Source of the DNA: Streptococcus pneumoniae
GTDB lineage: Bacteria > Bacillota > Bacilli > Lactobacillales > Streptococcaceae
Direction: 5' to 3'
Assembly: GCF_001113365.1 (NCBI RefSeq)
Contig: NZ_CKYA01000013.1
Coordinates: forward strand, 1 to 34,302
DNA: 34,302 bases
In this document: positions 7,497-15,574 of the stretch, piece by piece
Numbering within the stretch: the first letter of the stretch is position 1
How the letters are laid out: the number at the start of each line of letters is the position of its first letter
The notes under the pieces: generated by a model
What the model was told of the DNA's origin: nothing
The model's database searches: none
Seen by the model: only the letters and a program-made list of their open reading frames with translations
Translations under genes and position numbers: made by a program

Positions 7497-8339
7497 ATGC
7501 TCTCATGGTTAGCACGCCTTATTAAAGGGATTGTGATTGCTCTTGGATTTATCCTACCGGGAATTTCCGGAGGGGTTCTAGCAGCAATCTTAGGCATTTA
7601 CGAACGGATGATTGGCTTTCTGGCTCATCCTTTTAAAGACTTTAAAGAAAATGTTTTGTACTTTATTCCAGTTGCCATCGGTATGCTTCTGGGAATTGGC
7701 CTATTTTCTTATCCGATTGAATACCTGCTTGAAAATTATCAGGTTTTTGTATTATGGAGCTTTGCGGGAGCTATTATCGGTACAGTTCCTAGCCTCCTCA
7801 AGGAATCAACTCGAGAATCTGACCGAGACAAGATTGATTTAGCTTGGTTCTGGGCAACCTTTATCATTTCTGGACTAGGTCTCTATGCCTTAAATTTTGT
7901 TGTTGGAACCTTAAGTGCCAGCTTTCTTAATTTGGTCCTAGCAGGTGCACTGCTGGCTCTTGGCGTCTTAGTTCCTGGCCTCAGTCCATCAAATCTACTT
8001 TTGATTTTGGGGCTCTATGCTCCGATGTTGACTGGTTTTAAAACCTTTGATCTCTTGGGAACCTTCTTCCCGATTGGAATCGGGGCAGGTGCCACTCTCA
8101 TCGTTTTTTCAAAATTGATGGATTATGCCTTAAACAACTACCACTCACGCGTCTATCATTTCATCATCGGTATCGTCCTATCAAGTACCCTTTTGATTTT
8201 AATTCCAAATGCAGGGAACGCTGAAAGTATCCAATACACTGGCCTTTCTCTTGTTGGGTATGTCATCATCGCCTTCTTCTTTGCGCTGGGAATCTGGCTT
8301 GGTATTTGGATGAGTCAATTGGAGGATAAATATAAATAA
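7497..8339 (+). CDS. DUF368 polyprenyl-phosphate transporter (PopT family)
   Basis: 280 residues with about eight hydrophobic segments and the DUF368 hallmark halves. An N-terminal GFILPGISGGVLAAILGIY is echoed by LGVLVPGLSPSNLLLILGLY near residue 160, an internal repeat typical of the family. DUF368 proteins were recently shown to flip undecaprenyl phosphate back across the membrane, recycling the carrier used for peptidoglycan and teichoic acids. Assignment here is by family. It is first in a three-gene unit; its TAA overlaps the next ATG by one base (TAATG), indicating translational coupling. Nothing appears broken. Confidence 0.85.
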   Translation: MLSWLARLIKGIVIALGFILPGISGGVLAAILGIYERMIGFLAHPFKDFKENVLYFIPVAIGMLLGIGLFSYPIEYLLENYQVFVLWSFAGAIIGTVPSLLKESTRESDRDKIDLAWFWATFIISGLGLYALNFVVGTLSASFLNLVLAGALLALGVLVPGLSPSNLLLILGLYAPMLTGFKTFDLLGTFFPIGIGAGATLIVFSKLMDYALNNYHSRVYHFIIGIVLSSTLLILIPNAGNAESIQYTGLSLVGYVIIAFFFALGIWLGIWMSQLEDKYK

Positions 8340-8821
8340 TGGCAAAAAAAGTTAAAATCAAAAAAACATTGGTGGAACAAATCCTATCTAAAGCAGCTAT
8401 CCCTCATCAGGGGATTCAAATCAATGCCCTAGAAGGAGAGCTTCCTCAAGGTTATGAACGAGATCAGATTTTCAAAACCTTGGCGCTTTTGGGAGACAAG
8501 ACCGGACCGATTATCGGAATTGTCCCTATCACTCAGCACTTGTCGGAAAAGAAACTAGCTAAAATTTCTGGCAATAAAAAAGTGAGCATGATTCCACAAA
8601 AGGACTTAGAAAAAACAACTGGTTACATTCATGGAGCCAATAATCCTGTCGGAATTCGTCAGAAACACAATTATCCCATTTTTATCGATAAAATTGCTCT
8701 AGATTTGGATCGAATGATTGTCTCTGCAGGCGAAGTCGGACACAGCATTATCGTCGCGCCACAAGACTTGGCTAGCTTTGTAAAGGCAGACTTTGTAGAT
8801 ATTTTGGAGGACATCAAGTAA
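8339..8821 (+). CDS. ybaK: YbaK/EbsC-type Cys-tRNA(Pro) deacylase
   Basis: 160 residues, the full size of YbaK. It shows the KTLALLGD segment, the conserved Lys in SEKKLAKISGNKKVSMI, the G-rich substrate loop YIHGANNPVGIR and a closing IVSAGEVGHSIIV. The family hydrolyses cysteine mischarged on tRNA-Pro by ProRS. The gene overlaps its neighbours by one base at each end (TAATG junctions), so it is coupled to popT and to the mutase-like gene, although the three functions are not obviously linked. Confidence 0.85.
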   Translation: MAKKVKIKKTLVEQILSKAAIPHQGIQINALEGELPQGYERDQIFKTLALLGDKTGPIIGIVPITQHLSEKKLAKISGNKKVSMIPQKDLEKTTGYIHGANNPVGIRQKHNYPIFIDKIALDLDRMIVSAGEVGHSIIVAPQDLASFVKADFVDILEDIK

Positions 8822-9441
8822 TGAAACTCTACTTTGTCCGCCACGGTCGTACGGTCTGGAACCAAGAAGGTCGTTTTCAAGGCGCTAGTGGAGATTCTCC
8901 CCTTCTTCCTGAATCCATTGAAACCCTAAAACAACTTGGCCAATATCTCAAGGAAATTCCTTTTAATCAGATTTATTCAAGCGATTTACCTCGAGCGGTC
9001 AGATCTGCCGAGATTATCCAAAGTCAACTCAGGACCCCCTGTCCTTTAGAAAGCGTTCCTAATCTCCGTGAATGGCAGCTGGGGAAGTTGGAAGGTTTGA
9101 AAATTGCAACCTTGGAAGCTATTTACCCGCAACAAATCCAGGCTTTCCGTACTAATCTTGCTCAATTTGACACTCAAATGTTTGGAGCCGAATCCCTCTA
9201 TAGCACAACACAACGAACTATCCAATTTATCAAATCATTAAAAGATAGTCCATCTGAGCGTATTCTAATTGTCGGACACGGCGCCAATCTTACTACCAGT
9301 CTTCGTACTCTTCTAGGATATAAAGAACCACTTCTTCGTAAAGATGGCGGTCTAGCAAATGCCAGCCTGACCATTCTAGAAACCCATGATTTTGAAACGT
9401 TTACTCTCGATACTTGGAATGATACTTCTTATCAATCATAA
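8821..9441 (+). CDS. Phosphoglycerate mutase-family phosphatase
   Basis: 206 residues, histidine-phosphatase superfamily. The phosphohistidine motif VRHGRTVWN is at residues 6-14, SSDLPRAVRSAEII supplies the second Arg, and the second catalytic His is in LIVGHGANL near residue 156. It is shorter than dPGM glycolytic mutases and more like GpmB/CobC/PhoE-type broad phosphatases; the substrate is unknown. Translation is coupled to ybaK through TAATG. A strong hairpin terminator follows 77 bases downstream, ending the three-gene unit before a repeat-rich gap. Confidence 0.83.
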   Translation: MKLYFVRHGRTVWNQEGRFQGASGDSPLLPESIETLKQLGQYLKEIPFNQIYSSDLPRAVRSAEIIQSQLRTPCPLESVPNLREWQLGKLEGLKIATLEAIYPQQIQAFRTNLAQFDTQMFGAESLYSTTQRTIQFIKSLKDSPSERILIVGHGANLTTSLRTLLGYKEPLLRKDGGLANASLTILETHDFETFTLDTWNDTSYQS

Positions 9442-9517
9442 TTATAGCCTAGTCTTCTGAACTAGAACCATAGGAGATATAGTCAGTTGAAACAAAAATA
9501 AGACAAAAGAGCCTCGT

Positions 9518-9550
9518 AAAAAGGTATTGCAACTTGCCAATACCTTTTTG
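9518..9550 (+). terminator. Strong terminator after the popT-ybaK-PGM operon
   Basis: AAAAAGGTATTG (9518-9529), loop caacttgc, CAATACCTTTTT (9538-9549): a perfect 12-bp stem with A and T flanks, so it could work in both directions. It is embedded in the dispersed repeat shared with the start of the window. Confidence 0.8.
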
Positions 9551-9580
9551 ATATGAACACGTGTCTTCTCAACAGGATTG

Positions 9581-9687
9581 TAGAGCAAAATGAAATAAGA
9601 ACTGAATAATGTGATTTGAGAATTTAAATCAATTTATAAGAATGTTTTAGAAGCAGTGATGTACTAGTTCAGATTCACTTTTCTATA
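9581..9687. repeat. RUP element (107 bp)
   Basis: Starts tagagcaaaatgaaataaga and ends cacttttctata, with the internal aatgttttagaag and gtgatgtacta blocks of the repeat unit of pneumococcus, and exactly the reported 107-bp length. RUPs are thought to be mobilised in trans by IS630-Spn1. It lies directly against the following BOX element. Confidence 0.75.
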
Positions 9688-9887
9688 CTAATACTCTTCG
9701 AAAATCTCTTCAAACCGCGTCAACGTCGCCTTGCCGTATATATGTTACTGACTTCGTCAGTTCTATCTGCAACCTCAAAACAGTGTTTTGAGCTGACTTC
9801 GTCAGTTCTATCTACAACCTCAAAGCAGTGCTTTGAGCAACCTGCGGCTAGTTTCCTAGTTTGCTATTTGATTTTCATTGAGTATAA
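9688..9887. repeat. BOX element (A1B2C1)
   Basis: boxA atactcttcgaaaatctctt with the core cgtcaacgtcgccttgcc, then two boxB units (cagtgttttgagc, then cagtgctttgagc, each preceded by tgacttcgtcag), then boxC ending tttcattgagtata. The short reading frames over this stretch are not genes. Confidence 0.92.
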
Positions 9888-9995
9888 GATGAGTAGGGAG
9901 GAAGAGGTAAAAGTTTATGCCCAAACTCTTCACATAAGAACTCTAGCTTACCCATTCTATGGAATCTTGCATTATCCATTAAAACTTCCAGACTC

Positions 9996-10142
9996 ATACT
10001 CTTCTAAAATCTATTCAAACCATGTCAGCTTCACATTATATATGTTGGTGACCTCATAAGTTTTATCTGCAACCTCAAAGCTGTTCTTTAAGCAGCCTAC
10101 AGCTAGCTTCCTAGTTTAATCTTTGCTTTTCACTGAGTATTA
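9996..10142. repeat. Degenerate BOX element (A1B1C1)
   Basis: Same module order as the neighbouring BOX but with many substitutions (atactcttctaaaatctatt, caaagctgttctttaagcag, ending cactgagtatt). The boxB palindrome is damaged, suggesting an old copy. The 110 bases between the two BOX copies show no recognisable gene. Confidence 0.75.
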
Positions 10143-10182
10143 AGTTAAAAAAAATGAGGCTGGTCAAAAAGTCTTTAAAACC

Positions 10183-10229
10183 AAAAAACGCATAATATCA
10201 GGTATTGAAAACCTTGTACTATGCGTTTT
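10183..10229 (-). terminator. Large hairpin terminator after prsA
   Basis: Minus strand AAAACGCATA ... TATGCGTTTT with inner CAAGGT/ACCTG pairing, then a run of six T. It lies about 66 bases after the prsA stop. The flanking aaatgaggctggtcaaaaag looks like a further decayed repeat. Confidence 0.6.
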
Positions 10230-10294
10230 ATTGTGGGAAGATTTACTTCATTTTTTCCTGAAGTCGAGTTTTTTCCCTGACTCATTGATTTGGA

Positions 10295-11236
10295 CTATTC
10301 TTTTGATGTACTACTGCTTGAGCTTGAATCTCCACCACCGATATATTGTGTAAAGATATTTTGGAAGGCTTGGTCCTTAACCTTGATATTGGCTGCTTGC
10401 AATTCTTTTCCGATAATGCTTTGAACAAATGTTGAATCATTTTGTTTTTGAGTCAAGATAACAGTTTTTAATTTTTCTTTGTAGTCATCGATATTAGATG
10501 ATTTTTCTGTTTTCTTAATGAGTTTTACAATGTAATATTGGCTACTGTAGGCTTGTGTGCCAGTTGCTGTAATCACATCAGAAATGCCATTTACATCTAA
10601 AGCGAAAGCGGCTTTCTTGACTTGCTCAGGTACTTCCGTTGAAGCAGAATCAAAGGTAATTTCTCCACCATTCGCTTTGGTTTTTTCATCAGTTGAATTA
10701 TCTTTGGCTAATTGAGCAAAATCAGTACCTTCTGCCTTGGCTTTTTCGAGAACTTCTTTGGCCTTATCTTCATTATCAAGACGGATGATTTGAGCCGTTA
10801 CATCTGGAGTGTATTCGTCAAAGGCTTTCTTGTAAGCATCATCTGTCAATTCTGCTTCTGCTGCCTTCTTAACTGCCAACTCAACCAATTTACTTGTACG
10901 AATTTGAGATTTACGTGTTTCAAGAGTCATTCCTGCTTGTGACAAGACACGTTGGTAGTTCTCACCATATTGTTTCTCTTCTTCGGCAATAGTATCATCA
11001 ACCTCTTTATCATCAAGCTCTGAGCCATATTGTTTTTCAAAAACTTTTTGGATGGTCATATTTAACAAGACTTGTTGGGCTGAAGGATTGCTTTTCACTT
11101 GCTCATAAAATTGATGTTCTGTGATGACATCCCCTTTCATGCTGATAAGGTCTGCCCCTTCTGAACCTTTCGAACAAGCTGCTAAAGTTGCTACTGATAA
11201 TAGTGTAATGGCACCTGCCAATAATTTTTTCTTCAT
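10295..11236 (-). CDS. prsA: PrsA/PpmA foldase lipoprotein
   Basis: 313 residues. A lipoprotein signal (MKKKLLAGAITLLSVATLAAC) puts the lipidated Cys at position 21. An N-terminal chaperone-like helical region and a parvulin-type PPIase segment (about 140-235, with IIRLDNEDKAKEVLEKAK and FAQLAKDNSTDEKTKANGGE) follow. The protein ends in a C-terminal helix and a Ser-rich tail. The family folds secreted proteins on the outer face of the membrane; in pneumococcus it is also called PpmA. AAAGGAG precedes the ATG. It is a separate transcription unit between the O-methyltransferase gene and a terminator plus repeat cluster. Confidence 0.93.
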   Translation of the reverse strand: MKKKLLAGAITLLSVATLAACSKGSEGADLISMKGDVITEHQFYEQVKSNPSAQQVLLNMTIQKVFEKQYGSELDDKEVDDTIAEEEKQYGENYQRVLSQAGMTLETRKSQIRTSKLVELAVKKAAEAELTDDAYKKAFDEYTPDVTAQIIRLDNEDKAKEVLEKAKAEGTDFAQLAKDNSTDEKTKANGGEITFDSASTEVPEQVKKAAFALDVNGISDVITATGTQAYSSQYYIVKLIKKTEKSSNIDDYKEKLKTVILTQKQNDSTFVQSIIGKELQAANIKVKDQAFQNIFTQYIGGGDSSSSSSTSKE

Positions 11237-11302
11237 GTCTACTCCTTTGAGATAAGTGTTACTCTATCTATTTTACTATATTTTCTTAAATTTTTCTGAA
11301 AA

Positions 11303-12016
11303 TCATTCGCTGTCAGGCAATTGAACATCTGCTACATTTTTACGAAGCATGAGAATTCCATCCCCCAGAGGTACTAATGTTGCGGTGAGTCCTGGATTGT
11401 CTAAGGTTGCATCAAATAGTCTTTGAAGTCCTCTGTAAATAGTTCGCTGGCCACGACGGACTTCCATAATGTCCTTGGCAACATCACCACCTTGGAAAAT
11501 ATCATCCAAGACAACCACACCTCCAACGTCCAAGTGTTTGAGGATTTCTGGCAGAAAGACGATGTATTTAGACTTGGCAGAATCCATAAAGACGAAATCA
11601 TAGGACTCTGTCAGTGTAGATAAGACATCTACCGCATCTCCTTCTAGGAGAGTAATTTGCTTGCGACTGTCAAATTGAGCAAAATTTTCCTTGGCAAAAC
11701 CAACCATCTCTGGATTGCGGTCAATGGTTGTAATCTTGGAATTTGGCGCATGTTCAGCCATCAAAAGGGCTGAAAAACCGATAGCCGTCCCAATTTCCAG
11801 TATGTTTTTAGGTTGCATGGTTTCCATGAGAAAACGGAAATAAGCAACCGTTTCATGGGGAATAATAGGAATATTTTCTTTACGGGCAAAATCTTCCAAT
11901 TCTTTCAAGGAACCTGTGACTTGCTTTTGCCGCTGGCGCATCAAGTCAACAATTTCTTCTTTAACAACAGGACGACGCATGTTATGGTTGGCATTTTTAC
12001 TATACGATTCAACCAT
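11303..12016 (-). CDS. SAM-dependent O-methyltransferase (caffeoyl-CoA OMT-like)
   Basis: 237 residues from the ATG at 12016, which directly follows the pepF stop (TAAGATG); the frame continues upstream into pepF but without a ribosome site. A class I methyltransferase: SAM motif I ILEIGTAIGFSAL near residue 57, acidic TIDRNPEM, the metal/substrate segment FVFMDSAKSKY and VLDDIFQGG. It resembles TrmR/YrrM-type enzymes; B. subtilis YrrM methylates tRNA uridine-34 derivatives, but the substrate here is not proven by sequence. It appears to be the last gene of coiA-pepF-OMT, coupled to pepF. Confidence 0.82.
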   Translation of the reverse strand: MVESYSKNANHNMRRPVVKEEIVDLMRQRQKQVTGSLKELEDFARKENIPIIPHETVAYFRFLMETMQPKNILEIGTAIGFSALLMAEHAPNSKITTIDRNPEMVGFAKENFAQFDSRKQITLLEGDAVDVLSTLTESYDFVFMDSAKSKYIVFLPEILKHLDVGGVVVLDDIFQGGDVAKDIMEVRRGQRTIYRGLQRLFDATLDNPGLTATLVPLGDGILMLRKNVADVQLPDSE

Positions 12017-12017
12017 C

Positions 12018-13820
12018 TTATGCCAATCCCAATTTTTCAACAAGGACTTCAAACTCATTCAAACGACGTTCAAAGACTGCAAAGGCATCGTTGAGATAAT
12101 CTTCCTTCTCCATATCAACACCAGCTTTTCTCATGACATTAAGTGGATAGTCAGATTTACCTGCCTTGAGGTAGTCGATATAGCGGTCACGGTCTTCTTG
12201 ACTACCATGGACAATCTTTTCAGCCAGGGCTGAAGCTGCTGCAAAACCAGTTGAATATTGATATACATAGTAGTTATAGTAGAAGTGTGGAATGCGAGCC
12301 CACTCGTATTGGATTTCAGGATTGTCTTCCTTACTCAAACCATAATACTCTTGGTTCAAGTCTGCGTAGAGTTTATTTAGGAAATCGCTTGTCAAAACTT
12401 CACCATTTTGGTCTGCTTGGTGAATAGCGTGTTCAAACTCAGCAAATTGAGTTTGGCGGAAAACTGTTCCACGGAAACCGTCTAAGAAGTTATTGAGAAT
12501 AGCAAAGCGCGTTGCGTCGTCTTCCACTTCTTCCAATAATTTCTCCGTCAAAATATTTTCATTGGTCGTTGAGGCAATCTCAGCCAAGAAGATCGAATAA
12601 TCTCCGTAAACATAAGGCTGAGTCTCGCGAGTATAGCTAGAATGCATACTGTGACCTGTTTCATGAACAAGAGTAAAGAGATTGTCCAGATTGTCCTGCC
12701 AGTTAAGAAGCATAAAGGCATTTGTATCGTAAGAACCACCAGAGTAAGCCCCTGAACGCTTGCCTTGATTTTCATAAACATCAATCCAACGCTCACTGAA
12801 GGCACGTTTAACACGGCTCAAGTAATCCTCACCCAATACTGCCAAGGCATCTTCTGCTTTTTTCAAGGCTTCTTGGTAGGTAAAACTATATTCAACAGAA
12901 GAAAGTGGTGTGTAGACATCGTACATCTTGAGGTCTAAAATCCCCAATATTTTTGAACGAAGCTCAAGATAGCGATGCAAGAGTGGCAAGTGCTTGCGAA
13001 CTGCTGCTACCAAATTGTCATAAACACTCTCTGGAACAAAATTCGCTGCGAGGGCTGCATGACGAGCACTCTTGTAGTTACGAACTTTAGCACGGTAGTT
13101 TTGGACCTTAACATTGGTTTGCAAGGTTTTAGCATAGGTGTGTTGGAATTGTTGATAAGTCGCATAAAGAGCTTGATAAGCACCACGACGCACCTCACGA
13201 TTTTTAGACTCCATCAAACGTGTGTAAGTCCCATGAGATAGCTGAACTTCCTTACCATCATCGTCGAGGACATAAGGGAACACAATATCCGCATTATCCA
13301 AGATAGCGAAGGTTTCACTTGCCGAACCAAAGATTTCTCCAGCTCCAGCCAATAATTCTTCTTCACGTTGTGATAGAACGTGATCCTTGCTTTGCAAGAG
13401 CTTGTCAAAATAGTGTTGATAAACCTGTAACTTTGGTTGTGCCTCTAAAAAGTCAGCATACTGCTTTTCACTGATTTCCATAAATTCAGGCTCATAGAAT
13501 GAAAAAGCTTGATCTAGCTGACTGTAGAGAGTCATGGCCTTGGCATAGTACTCTTGGTACTTGGCTTCACGTGTGTCTTGGTCATTCTTCATATGAGCAT
13601 AAACGTAAAGCTTCTCCATTTGGCGTTCCATTTCAAGAGAAAATTCAGTAATTTCGAGTAGGCTATCCGCACTATCCAAGAGATGGCCTTCATACTGGAC
13701 TACTGTCTCCAATTGTTCTGTTAAATCTTTTAAGGCTTCTTCCCAAGCCTGGTCAGTTGGGTAGATCGTTGATAGATCCCATGTATCTTTTTCATTTATT
13801 TCATTTCTTTGTAATACCAT
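12018..13820 (-). CDS. pepF: Oligoendopeptidase F (M3 metalloprotease)
   Basis: 600 residues, the full family length. It opens NEKDTWDLSTIYP as typical PepF/PepB does and carries the zinc motif HETGHSMHS near residue 387, with the third ligand Glu in the following helix (AEIASTTNE). M3B peptidases cut 7-17-residue oligopeptides in the cytoplasm. In group B streptococcus the homologue PepB was described as degrading bioactive peptides. GGAGG lies 6 bases before the ATG. It lies 18 bases after coiA and is likely cotranscribed with it in competent cells. Confidence 0.94.
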   Translation of the reverse strand: MVLQRNEINEKDTWDLSTIYPTDQAWEEALKDLTEQLETVVQYEGHLLDSADSLLEITEFSLEMERQMEKLYVYAHMKNDQDTREAKYQEYYAKAMTLYSQLDQAFSFYEPEFMEISEKQYADFLEAQPKLQVYQHYFDKLLQSKDHVLSQREEELLAGAGEIFGSASETFAILDNADIVFPYVLDDDGKEVQLSHGTYTRLMESKNREVRRGAYQALYATYQQFQHTYAKTLQTNVKVQNYRAKVRNYKSARHAALAANFVPESVYDNLVAAVRKHLPLLHRYLELRSKILGILDLKMYDVYTPLSSVEYSFTYQEALKKAEDALAVLGEDYLSRVKRAFSERWIDVYENQGKRSGAYSGGSYDTNAFMLLNWQDNLDNLFTLVHETGHSMHSSYTRETQPYVYGDYSIFLAEIASTTNENILTEKLLEEVEDDATRFAILNNFLDGFRGTVFRQTQFAEFEHAIHQADQNGEVLTSDFLNKLYADLNQEYYGLSKEDNPEIQYEWARIPHFYYNYYVYQYSTGFAAASALAEKIVHGSQEDRDRYIDYLKAGKSDYPLNVMRKAGVDMEKEDYLNDAFAVFERRLNEFEVLVEKLGLA

Positions 13821-13838
13821 TAGATTCCTCCATCCTTT

Positions 13839-14792
13839 CTATTCTACCATATTTTTCAAGAAATATTGCTGATAAAAGGCTGGTGGATAAAGCTTTTGCC
13901 AATCATTTTGAGGATTTTCTTGATAATAGGTTTGAAAATACTGATAATAGCTGGTCAACTCCTTCTCAATCTGGCAAAACTCACCTACTAATGGTCGAAT
14001 TTGGGGATACCATTCTTTTAGCCCATAAGTTAGGAGATTTTCTCCCTTTTTATAGGCTTCTGCTTGTTCTTTCATCCAAAAGAGATTTTGATAATACAGT
14101 TGTTGCCGGATATAGCGACAGATGTCCTTATCTTGAGAAACTGTAAAACGAGATATTTTTTGTTTCTTATAGGGAAGACGTAATATCTCCAGTAGACTAC
14201 TTTGACCATAGGGAAATTCCTTGATTTGATAATGGAGTTTGCCACGGAGATCCTGGTGAATCAGGTATTTGAGTCTTAAAACTTGTTTTTCACTGTCTAA
14301 TTCCCAAACATAAAAGCCCATGTTTTGACTGAAATAGAGAAACCCTTGTTGCAGACGAGTCAACCGCTCCTTGAGCCACAGTTTTTGACCCAGCAACCAC
14401 AGTACTTGGTAACCCTCACTACGATAACCCTCACTACGCTCTTTAAGAACTTTTTGAGGCAAGGGACTACATTGAACCTCTAAAGCTAGATTGCCATTTA
14501 CAAATACATCCGCAATCTGTTTAAGCTCTGGAAGAGGGTATTCTAATTGCACCTCAGTCTCTGTTTTCAACCAGTGATAGAGGACTTCCTTATTTGTCAA
14601 ATGTTCTGGGCTTTCATTTTCAAAGGAGTAACCACAGTCTTTTAAGGATTTATGGGCAAAATGGGTTCGGACACTTGGTCCTTGCCGCAAACGGAGCTGA
14701 CCTCCACAAGCTGGGCAGGTGTAGGCTTGCTTCTCAAGCTTATCCTCTAACACATTTACCAATTCTCCCCTAGCATCTCTCGCAACAAACAT
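13839..14792 (-). CDS. coiA: Competence protein CoiA
   Basis: 317 residues, equal to pneumococcal CoiA. An N-terminal zinc-finger-like TCPACGG (residues 25-31) is followed by RTHFAHKS. A nuclease-like core holds IADVFVNGNLALEVQCS, the D...E-x-Q pattern of PD-(D/E)XK-type folds. A long C-terminal region rich in Tyr and Gln completes the protein. CoiA is a late competence protein required for recombination of imported DNA and loading of RecA/DprA products. A ComX box stands 21 bases upstream and GGAGG precedes the ATG, so it is expressed only in competent cells. Confidence 0.93.
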   Translation of the reverse strand: MFVARDARGELVNVLEDKLEKQAYTCPACGGQLRLRQGPSVRTHFAHKSLKDCGYSFENESPEHLTNKEVLYHWLKTETEVQLEYPLPELKQIADVFVNGNLALEVQCSPLPQKVLKERSEGYRSEGYQVLWLLGQKLWLKERLTRLQQGFLYFSQNMGFYVWELDSEKQVLRLKYLIHQDLRGKLHYQIKEFPYGQSSLLEILRLPYKKQKISRFTVSQDKDICRYIRQQLYYQNLFWMKEQAEAYKKGENLLTYGLKEWYPQIRPLVGEFCQIEKELTSYYQYFQTYYQENPQNDWQKLYPPAFYQQYFLKNMVE

Positions 14793-14813
14793 GATTTCCC
14801 TCCTTTTCTATAT

Positions 14814-14821
14814 TATTCGTA
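14814..14821 (-). promoter_or_regulatory. ComX (SigX) box of coiA
   Basis: TACGAATA on the minus strand, preceded by a T-rich stretch, is the exact cin-box core recognised by the competence sigma factor. It lies 21 bases before the coiA start. Confidence 0.9.
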
Positions 14822-14853
14822 AAAAAGAAAAAAGATCAGGAAAATTCCTAATC
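14822..14853 (-). terminator. Terminator after hicB (copy A)
   Basis: Minus strand GATTAGGAA, TTCCTGATC, then TTTTTTCTTTTTT. It is nearly identical to the hairpin after tehB at 15540-15574 and directly precedes the ComX box. Confidence 0.8.
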
Positions 14854-14870
14854 TTCATCACTCTATAATT

Positions 14871-15248
14871 TTAGAGTTGCAAGCGACTTTCAAGAGCTTG
14901 TGTCAACACTTCAGAATAGTTCACTTTCTCACGATCCGCAAGTCTGACTAGCCACTCTGGAACCGTAACATTTTTTCGAATCGCTTTATTATTCTTTACG
15001 AAAGGCAAGGGATTGACCTGAATCAAAGTCACAAATCCATCAGAAGCTTTCAACATAGAAATGTCACTAGGAGTAGGTAGAGCCAATCCTTCATCAATAT
15101 AAGAAGCTAAAACACTCTCAAGCATTTCCCGAGCATTTTTCATTGCAAGTTCAAGCGTTGCTCCTTCAGTCCCGCCTCGAAACTCCGGAAATTCAACCCA
15201 GTATCCAGTACCTTCTTTATGAAAAATAGCAGGATAAGATTTTAGCAT
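14871..15248 (-). CDS. hicB: HicB-type antitoxin
   Basis: 125 residues from MLKSYPAIF at 15248, chosen because GGAGG lies 6 bases upstream; an extension of nine codons has no ribosome site. The N-terminal HicB fold (YWVEFPEFRGGTEGATLELA, the partial RNase H-like domain) is followed by a linker. A C-terminal ribbon-helix-helix DNA-binding segment (TVPEWLVRLADREKVNYSEV) ends the protein. HicB neutralises HicA and usually represses the operon. It follows hicA by 27 bases. An accessory pair, not part of the conserved coiA-tehB neighbourhood. Confidence 0.9.
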   Translation of the reverse strand: MLKSYPAIFHKEGTGYWVEFPEFRGGTEGATLELAMKNAREMLESVLASYIDEGLALPTPSDISMLKASDGFVTLIQVNPLPFVKNNKAIRKNVTVPEWLVRLADREKVNYSEVLTQALESRLQL

Positions 15249-15275
15249 AATACACCTCCACAATTTCCAAATCAA

Positions 15276-15464
15276 CTACAATCCCAAATCTTTTAATATT
15301 TTTCTCTCTAAACCTTTTCCTAGATCATCATTACCGTGAACTGGAATAGTGACAAGATAGGGAACCCCTTCTTTCTTAAAATGATGATGACTTCCTCTCT
15401 TACGAACTTCAATCCATCCATTTGCAAGAGCTAATTTTACCATTTCCTTACCTGTGATTGGCAT
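15276..15464 (-). CDS. hicA: HicA-type mRNA interferase toxin
   Basis: 62 residues, the normal size of HicA. The double-stranded-RNA-binding-like fold is seen in MPITGKEMVKLALANGWIE, the catalytic-His motif GSHHHFKK (His26), and the closing VTIPVHGNDDLGKGLERKI. HicA toxins cut translated mRNA and arrest growth. The gene has its own consensus promoter with a palindrome across the -10, and a ComX box lies further upstream. Toxin-first order is standard for HicAB. All motif residues are intact, so it is expected to be active. Confidence 0.92.
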   Translation of the reverse strand: MPITGKEMVKLALANGWIEVRKRGSHHHFKKEGVPYLVTIPVHGNDDLGKGLERKILKDLGL

Positions 15465-15487
15465 GTATGGTCACCTTTCTAGCTAAA

Positions 15488-15516
15488 ATTATACTTATAA
15501 TGCGTATTTTTGTCAA
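15488..15516 (-). promoter_or_regulatory. hicAB promoter and palindromic operator
   Basis: Minus strand TTGACA (15511-15516), 17-base spacer, TATAAT (15488-15493): fully consensus. A 14-bp palindrome (attata-ct-tataat, 15488-15501) covers the -10 and is a plausible HicB or HicAB operator. Confidence 0.82.
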
Positions 15517-15531
15517 TTCTTCTATCTTATC

Positions 15532-15539
15532 TATTCGTA
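15532..15539 (-). promoter_or_regulatory. Second ComX box, upstream of hicA
   Basis: TACGAATA on the minus strand after a T-rich run, identical to the coiA box and in the same orientation, 67 bases before the hicA start. If used, it would transcribe hicAB in competent cells. Confidence 0.75.
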
Positions 15540-15574
15540 AAAAAAGAAAAAAAAGATCAGGAAATTTCCTAATC
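15540..15574 (-). terminator. Terminator after tehB (copy B)
   Basis: Minus strand GATTAGGAAATTTCCTGATC, a near-palindromic hairpin followed by a run of eight T. It lies 12 bases after the tehB stop. Confidence 0.85.

Larger units (their letters stand above)
14814..14858. repeat. Direct repeat copy A flanking hicAB
   Basis: A segment containing ComX box, T tract and hairpin. It matches 15532-15579 except for small run-length differences and one base in the hairpin loop. It brackets the HicAB cassette together with copy B. Confidence 0.85.

Noticed and set aside
9742..10059. Open frame of 105 codons in the repeat region
   Set aside because: It is made of boxB and boxC sequence read through, with no ribosome site and repeated LTSSVLS units that mirror the BOX repeats.
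10141..10185. Remnant of an insertion sequence (aatgaggctgg...)
   Set aside because: The stretch is too short and lacks a transposase fragment, so I note it only within the terminator entry.
14430..14462. Small duplication in CoiA (RSEGY RSEGY)
   Set aside because: Similar R-x-x-G-Y repeats occur in the family at this point and the reading frame is intact, so it is probably normal.
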